Origin: a bacterium
GTDB taxonomy: Bacteria > Krumholzibacteriota > Krumholzibacteria > LZORAL124-64-63
Length of the DNA: 8,236 bases
Assembly (NCBI GenBank): GCA_003646045.1
Contig: QNDV01000079.1
Location: forward strand, 1-8,236
Direction of reading: 5' to 3'
Shown piece by piece: positions 1 through 7,053 of the stretch; the first letter of the stretch is position 1; each line of letters begins with the position of its first letter. The notes under the pieces are model-generated. The model did no database searches. It saw nothing but the letters and a program-made list of their open reading frames with translations, and was not told the DNA's origin. The position numbers and the translations under genes are program-made.

Positions 1-491
1 CCGTGAATCTCACTGGCGCGTCCCAATGGCGTGGTCGTACTGCGCTGGCCGATCATGGTGGTCGGCGCCATTTGCCCGCCGGTCATGCCGTAGATGGCGT
101 TGTTCACGAAGATCACCGTGATGTTCTCGCCGCGGTTGGCCGCGTGGATGGTCTCGGCGGTACCGATGGCCGCCAGGTCGCCGTCGCCCTGGTAGCTGAC
201 GACGATGGCCTCGGGGTTGATCCGCTTGACCGCCGTGGCCACTGCCGGTGCGCGCCCGTGGGCCGCCTGGAAGTTGCCACAGTCGAAGTAGTAGTACGCG
301 AATACCGAGCAACCCACGGGCGACACGAACACCGAACGATCGGTGATCTCCAGTTTGTCCATGGCTTCGGCGATCATTTTGTGGATGTTGCCGTGTCCGC
401 AACCCGGACAGTAGTGGGTAGCCTCCTTGGCCGGCCCGCTCTTGCGCTCGAATACCTGATAGAAGGACGGGGACTTTTCAAAGGTCTTCAT
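1..491 (-). CDS. 2-oxoacid:ferredoxin oxidoreductase, TPP-binding beta subunit (KorB/VorA type), 3' end cut by window edge
   Basis: This is the thiamine-pyrophosphate subunit of a ferredoxin-dependent 2-oxoacid oxidoreductase, which decarboxylates a 2-oxoacid to an acyl-CoA and passes electrons to ferredoxin in the cytoplasm. The first 163 codons are present. Seen: CPGCGHGN at residues 28-35, GCSVF at 60-64, the TPP/Mg motif GDGD at 102-105 followed by IG, and [11 protein letters not shown] at 130-140. In this family, Cys28, Cys31 and Cys61 match three ligands of the catalytic [4Fe-4S] cluster; the fourth would lie beyond the edge. The ATG overlaps the stop of the alpha gene (ATGA, 488-491), which implies translational coupling. 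Family members run to roughly 250-300 residues, so about half is missing. Substrate cannot be read from this part: the alpha subunit points to 2-ketoisovalerate-type enzymes, but 2-oxoglutarate is possible. The family assignment is very secure. Confidence 0.95.
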   Translation of the reverse strand, partial: MKTFEKSPSFYQVFERKSGPAKEATHYCPGCGHGNIHKMIAEAMDKLEITDRSVFVSPVGCSVFAYYYFDCGNFQAAHGRAPAVATAVKRINPEAIVVSYQGDGDLAAIGTAETIHAANRGENITVIFVNNAIYGMTGGQMAPTTMIGQRSTTTPLGRASEIH

Positions 492-1552
492 GACTGCTCG
501 CCTCCCGCCAGGATCTTCCGGTATTCATTCATGAGTTCGGCGCCGGCCGGGACCATGCCGCCGCAGCGGCCGTAGAAGTGGACCGGCGCCGTGCCCTCCA
601 CGGCCAGCCTCACATCCTCGACCATCTGGCCCGTGGAAAGTTCCACGGCCAGGAAGGCCTTGACCCGCTGGGCCATGTCGGCGATGACTGCGGTGGGGAA
701 CGGCCAAATGGTGATGGGCCGCAACAGACCCACCTTGAGGCCCTCTTCCCTTGCCTTGTCGATGGACGAGTAGACGATGCGGCTGACCACACCGTAGGCC
801 ACTACCACCAGGTCGGCGTCCTCGGTGCGGTACTCCTCGTACAGGACCTCGTTGGCCATAATCTCCTGGTACTTGGCGTCCAGCTTCAGGTTGTGCGCTT
901 CCAGATCCTCCGGCGCCAGCACGATGGAGCTGATAAGATTGGCCTTGGTCGCGGGTGTGCCGTCCACGCACCAGTCTCCGTGATCGATCGTCAGCGGCTC
1001 GGCCACGGGAATATCCACGACCTCCATCATCTGGCCGGTGATGCCGTCGGCCATGATGCAGGCCGGATTGCGGTACTTGTCGGCCAGATCGAAGGCCTTC
1101 ATGGTCAGGTCGCACATCTCCTGGGCCCCGTTGGGAGCCAGGGCGATCAGGCGGTAGTTGCCGTGCCCGCCACCCTTGGTGATCTGGAAGTAGTCTGCCT
1201 GCTCAGGGGCGATATTGCCCAGACCCGGGCCGCCGCGCACGATGTTGACCACCACGCAGGGTAGTTCGGCACCGGCGGCATACGACAGGCCCTCCTGCTT
1301 CAGGCTGAAGCCGGGGCTCGAGGACGCGGTCATGGTGCGGATGCCCATGCCGGCCGTTCCGTAGACCATGTTGATGGCCGAGACTTCGCTCTCGGCCTGG
1401 ATGAACGCGCCGCCGAGGGCCGGAAAATGCAGGGCGGCGGCATGGGCGATCTCACTCGCCGGCGTGATGGGGTAGCCGTAGTAGGCTCGGCAGCCTGCCG
1501 CCAGGGCGCCCACGATGATGGCATCGTTCCCCTTCATGAATTGTCTGGCCAT
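488..1552 (-). CDS. vorB: 2-oxoacid:ferredoxin oxidoreductase alpha subunit (VorB / KorA type)
   Basis: This 354-aa protein is the alpha (pyrimidine-domain) subunit of the 2-oxoacid:ferredoxin oxidoreductase. It helps bind TPP and the 2-oxoacid substrate. Seen: GYPITP at residues 26-31, the ESE motif at 54-56 followed by [14 protein letters not shown] at 77-84, and RGGPGLGN at 106-113. Its length and these motifs match the stand-alone alpha subunit usually annotated as 3-methyl-2-oxobutanoate (2-ketoisovalerate) dehydrogenase VorB. The related KorA of 2-oxoglutarate oxidoreductase is often longer because it carries a fused gamma domain, which is absent here. The start at 1552 is preceded by AGGAG with an 8-nt spacer. 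The ferredoxin gene lies 30 nt upstream and the beta gene overlaps the stop by 4 nt, so the three form one operon. Substrate (branched-chain 2-oxoacid or 2-oxoglutarate) is inferred, not proven. Confidence 0.95.
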   Translation of the reverse strand: MARQFMKGNDAIIVGALAAGCRAYYGYPITPASEIAHAAALHFPALGGAFIQAESEVSAINMVYGTAGMGIRTMTASSSPGFSLKQEGLSYAAGAELPCVVVNIVRGGPGLGNIAPEQADYFQITKGGGHGNYRLIALAPNGAQEMCDLTMKAFDLADKYRNPACIMADGITGQMMEVVDIPVAEPLTIDHGDWCVDGTPATKANLISSIVLAPEDLEAHNLKLDAKYQEIMANEVLYEEYRTEDADLVVVAYGVVSRIVYSSIDKAREEGLKVGLLRPITIWPFPTAVIADMAQRVKAFLAVELSTGQMVEDVRLAVEGTAPVHFYGRCGGMVPAGAELMNEYRKILAGGEQS

Positions 1553-1582
1553 GGACCTTACTCCTATCGGCTTGTGTGCGCC

Positions 1583-1813
1583 TTACGGCTTGATGACCTT
1601 GATGGCGCCCGGCTCCGGGCAGGCGTAGAAGCAGAGGCCGCAGCCCGTGCAGTCGGCGCCCGTGTAGTAGGCCGGATGGTAACTGGCCGTGTTGAGCTTC
1701 TCACTGATGGCGATCACGCTCTTGGGGCAGACGCCCAGGCAAAGCTGGCAGCCTTTGCACAACTCGGCGTTGACCTCCATGAAGGGCACGTCGACCGTGG
1801 TGTCGGATGTCAT
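1583..1813 (-). CDS. 2x[4Fe-4S] ferredoxin-like delta subunit of the 2-oxoacid:ferredoxin oxidoreductase
   Basis: This 76-aa protein has two complete CxxCxxCxxxC motifs, Cys19/22/25/29 and Cys55/58/61/65. The first motif is followed by a proline after Cys29 and the second by one after Cys65, the standard bacterial 2x[4Fe-4S] ferredoxin pattern. The inter-motif region of about 25 residues is slightly extended, as in delta subunits (KorD/VorD). As first gene of the operon, directly before the alpha subunit, it is best read as the electron-transfer subunit that carries electrons from the catalytic cluster in the beta subunit to a soluble ferredoxin. The ATG at 1813 is preceded by GAGGGG (1821-1826) with a 7-nt spacer. 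A free-standing ferredoxin is possible but less likely given the gene order. Confidence 0.93.
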   Translation of the reverse strand: MTSDTTVDVPFMEVNAELCKGCQLCLGVCPKSVIAISEKLNTASYHPAYYTGADCTGCGLCFYACPEPGAIKVIKP

Positions 1814-1835
1814 TGGGAATCCCCTCGTGCAGTTG

Positions 1836-1859
1836 TGGTGACGACGGATTACGTCACCA
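1836..1859 (-). promoter_or_regulatory. Perfect 8-bp inverted repeat in the operon leader (candidate operator)
   Basis: TGGTGACG (1836-1843) and CGTCACCA (1852-1859) are perfect inverted arms separated by 8 nt. The dyad lies between the candidate -10 and the ferredoxin ribosome binding site, over the predicted transcription start, a usual position for a repressor site. It could instead form an RNA hairpin in the leader. No regulator gene lies beside it. Confidence 0.45.
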
Positions 1860-1862
1860 AAG

Positions 1863-1891
1863 ATAGTAGCCGGCAGCGTGCCGCCAAAGAA
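1863..1891 (-). promoter_or_regulatory. Candidate promoter of the oxidoreductase operon (weak -35)
   Basis: On the minus strand, TACTAT (1868-1863) matches the sigma70 -10 hexamer at four of six positions. The hexamer 17 nt upstream (1891-1886, TTCTTT) is a poor -35. Transcription would begin near 1856, leaving a leader of about 40 nt before the ferredoxin ATG. A weak -35 would fit a promoter that needs an activator, but the call rests on pattern only. Read-through from the hydratase gene, 139 nt upstream on the same strand, is also possible because I see no terminator between them. Confidence 0.35.
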
Positions 1892-1913
1892 AACTTGGGA
1901 CCCGCCGCCGCCA

Positions 1914-1945
1914 ATATTCCGGACTCATAATGTCATATATTCCGG
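1914..1945 (-). repeat. 9-bp direct repeat, two copies 23 nt apart, upstream of the oxidoreductase operon
   Basis: On the plus strand, ATATTCCGG occurs at 1914-1922 and again at 1937-1945, identical in both copies. On the operon's coding strand this reads CCGGAATAT twice, about two helical turns apart. It lies roughly 58-89 nt upstream of the predicted transcription start. The spacing would suit a dimeric activator or two tandem half-sites. It sits in the short gap after the hydratase stop codon. Confidence 0.4.
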
Positions 1946-1952
1946 TCGGTTC

Positions 1953-2735
1953 CTACTTGCCCTTGAATTCAGGCTTGCGTTTCTCCAGGAAGGCCTGGCA
2001 TCCCTCGCTGGCGTCCTGAGACGACGCACAGACGCCGAAGATTGATGCTTCCAGGCGGCAGCCGTCAGCCTGGCCCAGTTCGAGTCCCCCGTTCACCGCG
2101 CGCAGGGCCGCGGAAAGAGCCAACGGGGATTTGGCCGCCAGTTTGGCCGCCACCCCCTGTGCTGTTTCCAGCAACTCCCCGGCAGGGCAGATCCTGTTGA
2201 CCAGACCCAACCGGAACGCGGTCTCGGCGTCGATCATGTCACCCGAGAGTATCATCTCCAGTGCCCGCCCCCGCCCCACGAGGCGCGCCAGACGCTGGGT
2301 GCCTCCGTAACCCGGAATCAAGCCCAGTCCGGTTTCGGGCAGCCCCAGGCGGGCACCCTCCGCGGCGTAACGAAAAGTGCAGGCCATGGCCAGTTCACAG
2401 CCGCCGCCCAAGGCGAAACCGTGCACCGCGGCAATCTCCGGCTTGTCCAGGTTTGCGATGGTATCGACCATGGCCTGGCCTTTCAGAGCCATTCGCTCCG
2501 CCCCCACGGCGTCCAATTCCGCCAGTTCACCTATATCCGCCCCGGCGACGAAGGCCTTCTCTCCGCTGCCGGTCAGAACCACCGCGCCCACATCCTCGTC
2601 GGCGCCCAGGACAGCGAAGCAGTCCGCGAGATCGGCAACGATCCCCGTGTTCAGCGCATTCATCTTGTCGGGTCGGTTCACCGTGACGGTGGCCACCCGG
2701 CCGTCACGGACGATCAGAAGATGTTCGTAGCTCAT
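1953..2735 (-). CDS. Enoyl-CoA hydratase (crotonase superfamily)
   Basis: This 260-aa protein has the usual length of a single-domain crotonase, which adds water to trans-2-enoyl-CoA in the cytoplasm during fatty-acid or branched-chain amino-acid breakdown. Seen: AFVAGAD at 61-67 (first oxyanion-hole strand and CoA-binding loop), LGGGCELAMAC at 109-119 (second oxyanion hole, with Glu114), and GLPETGLGLIPGYGGTQRL at 131-149 (Glu134). In mitochondrial enoyl-CoA hydratase, Glu144 and Glu164 at these positions are the catalytic pair; both are kept, which favours a true hydratase over other crotonases. The start at 2735 is chosen because AAAGGAA lies 8 nt before it; the 49 residues encoded further upstream to 2882 do not look like this family. 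It lies upstream of the oxidoreductase operon on the same strand. Exact chain-length preference cannot be told. Confidence 0.93.
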   Translation of the reverse strand: MSYEHLLIVRDGRVATVTVNRPDKMNALNTGIVADLADCFAVLGADEDVGAVVLTGSGEKAFVAGADIGELAELDAVGAERMALKGQAMVDTIANLDKPEIAAVHGFALGGGCELAMACTFRYAAEGARLGLPETGLGLIPGYGGTQRLARLVGRGRALEMILSGDMIDAETAFRLGLVNRICPAGELLETAQGVAAKLAAKSPLALSAALRAVNGGLELGQADGCRLEASIFGVCASSQDASEGCQAFLEKRKPEFKGK

Positions 2736-2743
2736 GCCGGAGG

Positions 2744-2750
2744 TTCCTTT
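2744..2750 (-). promoter_or_regulatory. Ribosome binding site deciding the enoyl-CoA hydratase start
   Basis: The coding strand reads AAAGGAA 8 nt before the ATG at 2735. This sets the start at the MSYEH methionine rather than an in-frame upstream ATG at 2882. Confidence 0.65.
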
Positions 2751-2866
2751 CGCTGGAGAAGCCGGAATTCCATACCGGCGAACAATAGCAGCCCCGGTCG
2801 GGCCGGACCACCCCGATCCGGTACGACACGACCAACGGGCGAATCGCAAAAAACAGGTCAACCCCA

Positions 2867-2896
2867 CCAAAAACCAGCCCATTGGAATATTTTTGG
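2867..2896. promoter_or_regulatory. A/T-tract dyad, CCAAAAA-N16-TTTTTGG
   Basis: CCAAAAA (2867-2873) and TTTTTGG (2890-2896) are perfect 7-bp inverted arms with 16 nt between them, in the AT-rich core of a divergent intergenic region. The layout could be a binding site for a dimeric regulator or a bend. It is too widely spaced, and has no suitable U-run, to be a terminator. Confidence 0.3.
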
Positions 2897-2914
2897 CTTT
2901 ACACCCCGCCGGAG

Positions 2915-2943
2915 TTGATGATAGGTTCCTTGACGTGTAATCT
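2915..2943 (+). promoter_or_regulatory. Candidate promoter of the secreted OB-fold gene
   Basis: TTGATG (2915-2920, four of six -35 matches) is separated by exactly 17 nt from TAATCT (2938-2943, three of six -10 matches). Transcription would start near 2950, giving a leader of about 115 nt. An overlapping TTGACG at 2930 has no good partner -10. The call is weak. Confidence 0.3.
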
Positions 2944-3052
2944 AGAGATTCACCCGCTACCTACTTGAGACTAGCCTGATGCGGGTCGGTTGCATTGCCA
3001 TGGATTTACCGCCAAACCCGTGGGGACGGGAATGGATCAACCTAAACGCTGC

Positions 3053-3057
3053 GGAGG
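3053..3057 (+). promoter_or_regulatory. Ribosome binding site deciding the secreted-protein start
   Basis: GGAGG lies 7 nt before the ATG at 3065. It fixes the start at the signal-peptide methionine and excludes the in-frame ATG at 2990, whose product would bury the signal peptide. Confidence 0.8.
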
Positions 3058-3064
3058 GGACTTC

Positions 3065-3775
3065 ATGAAGAAACTGGTTATCGCGATCTTTGTCCTGCTG
3101 CTGGCCTCCGGTGCTCTCGCCCAGAACACCCCGGTCTACGATATCCAGCACGGCATCGGCCTGACTGACGGTGGGTCGCTGTGTACCCCGCGCGGCATCG
3201 TCACCGCCGTCCTGCCCGACGGTTTTTTCGTGGCGGACTATTACGTCACCACGCCTGCGGCCTGGGACGGTATCTATGTGCATATGGGCACTGTCGCCTT
3301 TGATCTGGTTCCCGGAGACATCGTGGCGCTTTGCGGTGTGTACGAGGAGCACAACGGCCTGACCCGTATCAATGTCGAGTTTGCCGGGCTCTACGGCTCG
3401 GCCCTCTATATGGGAAGCACGGCAGTCCCCGCGCCGACCATCGTGACCGCAGCCGACCTGACGGCGGACCCCGAGCCCTGGGAAAGCTGCGTGATCCTCA
3501 TCCAGGACGGCATGCAGGTTACGTCGCTGCCCAATGGCAATGGCCAATGGACCACCCTCTGCGAGGATGGGACACCCCTGCTGCTGGACGACTTCTGGTA
3601 TGACACGGGTCAAGTGATGATGGGTCAGTGCTACAACAACGCGTTGGGTATCTGGTATGAAGTCAACGGGACTTACATGCACCACCCATACGTTGATGGT
3701 TTGAGCCCGGTAAATTGCACCGTGCCCAACGACACTATCAGTTTCAGCACGGTAAAGGCCCTCTATCGCTGATAT
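3065..3775 (+). CDS. Secreted protein with two OB-fold-like segments (YhcR/ExeM nuclease-associated type), no nuclease domain
   Basis: The 235-aa product starts with a clear Sec signal peptide: Lys2-Lys3, a hydrophobic core at about 4-14, and ALA at 17-19 before Gln20. After cleavage, residues 24-115 follow the pattern of the OB-fold found in secreted nucleases such as YhcR and ExeM: YDIQ, then RGIVTAVLPDGFFVAD at 43-58, DGIYVH at 68-73, and PGDIVALCGVYEEHNGLTRI at 83-102. Residues 128-212 look like a second, related segment (EPWESCVILIQDG at 137-149, then LLLDDF and GIWYEVNGTYMHHP). No nuclease, lamin-tail or anchor domain follows. Six cysteines (40, 90, 142, 166, 189, 218) remain in the mature chain and could form disulfides. 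The tail ends VKALYR. It stands alone, flanked by a terminator. A ligand, possibly nucleic acid or sugar, is only a guess; the OB assignment comes from remembered family patterns. Confidence 0.85.
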
Positions 3776-3792
3776 TGGCTTCTCACTGCCTC

Positions 3793-3822
3793 GGAAAGGC
3801 CCGCCAAACGGCGGGCCTTTCC
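3793..3822 (+). terminator. Hairpin terminator after the secreted-protein gene
   Basis: A perfect 13-bp stem (3793-3805 with 3810-3822) closes an AAAC loop, 17 nt after the stop codon. The stem is GC-rich at the loop end and has an AAA/TTT step near the base. No uridine run follows the stem, so termination may be weaker than for a standard intrinsic terminator. Position and stability still make a terminator the best reading. Confidence 0.75.
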
Positions 3823-3829
3823 CTTGCCG

Positions 3830-3861
3830 TTGACACACTTTCCTACCGATATTGGTTGTAA
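3830..3861 (+). promoter_or_regulatory. Consensus -35 hexamer upstream of the hybrid kinase
   Basis: TTGACA (3830-3835) is a perfect sigma70 -35 placed just after the terminator. The best following element, TTGTAA at 3856-3861, needs a 20-nt spacer and fits poorly; nothing good lies at 16-18 nt. If used, it would give a leader of about 90 nt before the kinase start. Confidence 0.25.
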
Positions 3862-3942
3862 ATCAGCCCGAAATAAGGCAAACTGATACATAAGTGGGGA
3901 TGAAACAGCTTCGTCAAACAATCATGACCTCGGTCCATATCC

Positions 3943-3947
3943 GGAGG
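3943..3947 (+). promoter_or_regulatory. Ribosome binding site of the hybrid kinase, wide spacing
   Basis: GGAGG lies 11 nt before the GTG at 3959, wider than usual. An ATG at 3977 is even further away (29 nt), so the GTG is preferred. Confidence 0.55.
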
Positions 3948-3958
3948 TTTATCAAGCC

Positions 3959-5314
3959 GTGTCGACGGTTCTGAGCATGTCGCTGGCGCTGGTTCTTGCC
4001 ACCGCGATCGCATTCGTTGCGGCGGTGATGTGGTTTAGTATGCGCAGGCGTGAAAAGGACCATCTGCGCAAGATAGAGAAACTGAGACGCCGCTACATAG
4101 CCTTGGAGAACCATCTGTTGCAGGCCCGTCGCATGGAGGCGGTGGGGGTTCTGGCCGGCAGCCTGGTCCACAACCTCAACAATCTCTTTGCGGTGATACT
4201 GGGCCACGCCCGCATGGGAGCCCAGTCCCTGCCACAGGACCATCCGGTACGCGAGGAATTCGCCAAGGTCATGAAGGCCGGATCACTGGCAGGGGAACTC
4301 GTAGCCGAGGTCAGTGACCTCTACCGGCGAGCCGACCGTGCCCGCAAGCCCACCGACCTCGAGCCTGTCGTGCGCGACACTCTCAAGTTGCTGCGGGATA
4401 TCCTGCCCTCCACGGTGGAGATCCGTGAGAACCTGCAACCGGTGGGTTCGGTTCTGGCTTCCACCACCGGTGTCCAGCAGGTACTCATGAACCTGGCCAG
4501 CAATGCCGTCGGTGCCGCCCGGGCCGAGAAGGGTGTCATCGATGTGTCCCTGCGGGAAGAACAGATCACCACGGTCCAACGGGCCATACCGCGAGACCTT
4601 TCACCTGGTCGCTATGCCCTGCTGTCGGTTAGTGACGACGGCCACGGCATGGATGCCGCCACCCTCAATCGGGTCTTCGATTCCTACTTCAGCGAAGCGG
4701 CCGAGCAGGCCCAGATGGGAATCGGCCTGACCACCGTCTGCCGGATCCTGCGTGACCACGACGGGGCCACCATTACCACCAGCGAGCCCGGGATCGGCAC
4801 CCGCTTCGACATCTACTTCCCCATGATCGCCTGGTCGGCCAGCACCGATACTGTGCCCCCGCTGGCGTCGGTACCCGAGGTCGTCCCCTTCATCTCGGAA
4901 GAGAAACCGGCCGATAAGACGGCCCTCCCGGGACACCGGGTCCTGGTGGTGGACGATGACGAAATGGTCGCCCACGTCCTGGGTGCCGGACTGCGGCGCC
5001 TCGGTTGCAAGGTCAATGTCCATACGGATCCGCGACATGCCCTGGCCGAGTTCGCACGGGCGCCCGATGATATCGACGTGGTCGTGACGGATCAGATAAT
5101 GCCCCATATGTCGGGGGTCCGCCTGACCCGTCGCCTGCGTGACATCCGTCCGTCCGTGCCGGTAATCCTCTGCACCGGTTTCCGGGACAGCTTCAATGAA
5201 CAGCAGGCCCGCGAAGCAGGTGTCACCGAGTTCCTGCTCAAGCCCGGCAGTCACCGCGACCTCCTGTCCATGATCCACCGTGTCGCCCCCAAGCGGCGCG
5301 CGGGCCGGGGCTAA
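3959..5314 (+). CDS. Membrane-anchored hybrid sensor histidine kinase with C-terminal receiver domain
   Basis: The 451-aa protein begins with a single hydrophobic helix (about 6-27) and basic residues (29-31), then a short helical linker rich in Lys, Arg and Glu. The H-box GVLAGSLVHNLNNL (63-76) places the phospho-accepting histidine at 71; the neighbouring residue is Asn72, where this family (HDFNN-like) normally has Asp or Glu. The ATPase domain follows: N-box NLASNAVGAA (178-187), G1 DDGHGM (226-231), F-box region VFDSYF (239-244) and G2 GIGL (254-257). A proline-rich linker (about 293-320) leads to a receiver: acidic pocket DDD 332-334, phospho-acceptor Asp378 in TDQIMPHMSG, Thr406, and Lys428-Pro429. 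There is no PAS, GAF, Cache or HPt domain, so the signal input and output are unknown. GTG start with GGAGG 11 nt upstream. Transcribed alone or with the carboxylase genes 174 nt downstream. Class is secure; function is not. Confidence 0.93.
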   Translation: MSTVLSMSLALVLATAIAFVAAVMWFSMRRREKDHLRKIEKLRRRYIALENHLLQARRMEAVGVLAGSLVHNLNNLFAVILGHARMGAQSLPQDHPVREEFAKVMKAGSLAGELVAEVSDLYRRADRARKPTDLEPVVRDTLKLLRDILPSTVEIRENLQPVGSVLASTTGVQQVLMNLASNAVGAARAEKGVIDVSLREEQITTVQRAIPRDLSPGRYALLSVSDDGHGMDAATLNRVFDSYFSEAAEQAQMGIGLTTVCRILRDHDGATITTSEPGIGTRFDIYFPMIAWSASTDTVPPLASVPEVVPFISEEKPADKTALPGHRVLVVDDDEMVAHVLGAGLRRLGCKVNVHTDPRHALAEFARAPDDIDVVVTDQIMPHMSGVRLTRRLRDIRPSVPVILCTGFRDSFNEQQAREAGVTEFLLKPGSHRDLLSMIHRVAPKRRAGRG

Positions 5315-5402
5315 TGGGCCGATGACGACGCTGCCGTAATACACGCCGTCGGACCAGCTGATCTCCCATCATGTATTTTCCTGTTTTTGAAGGCTGCTTT
5401 TC

Positions 5403-5411
5403 TGCTAAACT
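5403..5411 (+). promoter_or_regulatory. Candidate extended -10 promoter for the carboxylase genes
   Basis: TG-C-TAAACT forms an extended -10 element (TAAACT matches four of six). It sits at the end of a short AT-rich island (about 5370-5411) in otherwise GC-rich DNA. No good -35 is seen, which is acceptable for extended -10 promoters. The leader would be about 70 nt and contains a small inverted repeat (GCGCCG/CGGCGC, 5424-5437). This would let the carboxylase genes be expressed apart from the kinase. Confidence 0.4.
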
Positions 5412-5474
5412 GCGCGCGTTTCCGCGCCGCTCGGCGCCGCACCCGGATCCGACCCGGATATCAAAGTCCGACCC

Positions 5475-5480
5475 AGGGGA
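5475..5480 (+). promoter_or_regulatory. Ribosome binding site deciding the carboxyltransferase start
   Basis: AGGGGA lies 7 nt before the ATG at 5488. It supports that start over the in-frame ATG at 5371, which would add 39 residues unlike the family and overlap the candidate promoter. Confidence 0.75.
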
Positions 5481-5487
5481 ATCAAGC

Positions 5488-7044
<1,557 letters not shown>

Positions 7045-7053
7045 GAGCACAAA

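Larger units (their letters stand above)
2736..3064. other. Divergent intergenic region between enoyl-CoA hydratase and the secreted-protein gene
   Basis: These 329 nt separate two divergent genes and must hold both promoters. The outer parts are GC-rich. The middle (about 2845-2945) is clearly richer in A and T, with A- and T-tracts. It contains a 7-bp perfect dyad (2867-2896) and a candidate promoter towards the secreted gene (2915-2943). I could not place a convincing promoter for the hydratase. Short open frames here lack ribosome binding sites and family resemblance, so I see no gene. Confidence 0.7.

Noticed and set aside
488..491. ATGA overlap between alpha and beta oxidoreductase genes as a possible frameshift or fusion
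   Set aside because: This is ordinary translational coupling between subunits; both reading frames are intact with normal motifs.
3..575. Plus-strand open frame opposite the beta and alpha oxidoreductase genes
   Set aside because: The minus strand encodes conserved TPP and cysteine motifs here; the plus frame crosses the gene overlap and has low-complexity composition.
2736..2882. N-terminal extension of the enoyl-CoA hydratase to an ATG at 2882
   Set aside because: The 49 extra residues are unlike crotonases, and the ATG at 2735 has its own ribosome binding site and gives the normal family length.
3814..3827. GG-N10-GC pattern resembling a sigma54 promoter upstream of the kinase
   Set aside because: It falls inside the terminator stem, which by itself explains the GGGCC part, and the positions between GGC and TTGC do not match the -24 consensus.
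2957..3838. A 293-codon minus-strand frame opposite the secreted-protein gene
   Set aside because: The plus strand has a signal peptide, ribosome binding site and terminator; the antisense product shows no domain and would have to read through the terminator hairpin.
5371..5487. Upstream in-frame ATG that would add 39 residues to the carboxyltransferase
   Set aside because: No ribosome binding site precedes it, the extra residues do not fit the family, and it overlaps the candidate promoter; the ATG at 5488 has AGGGGA at good spacing.
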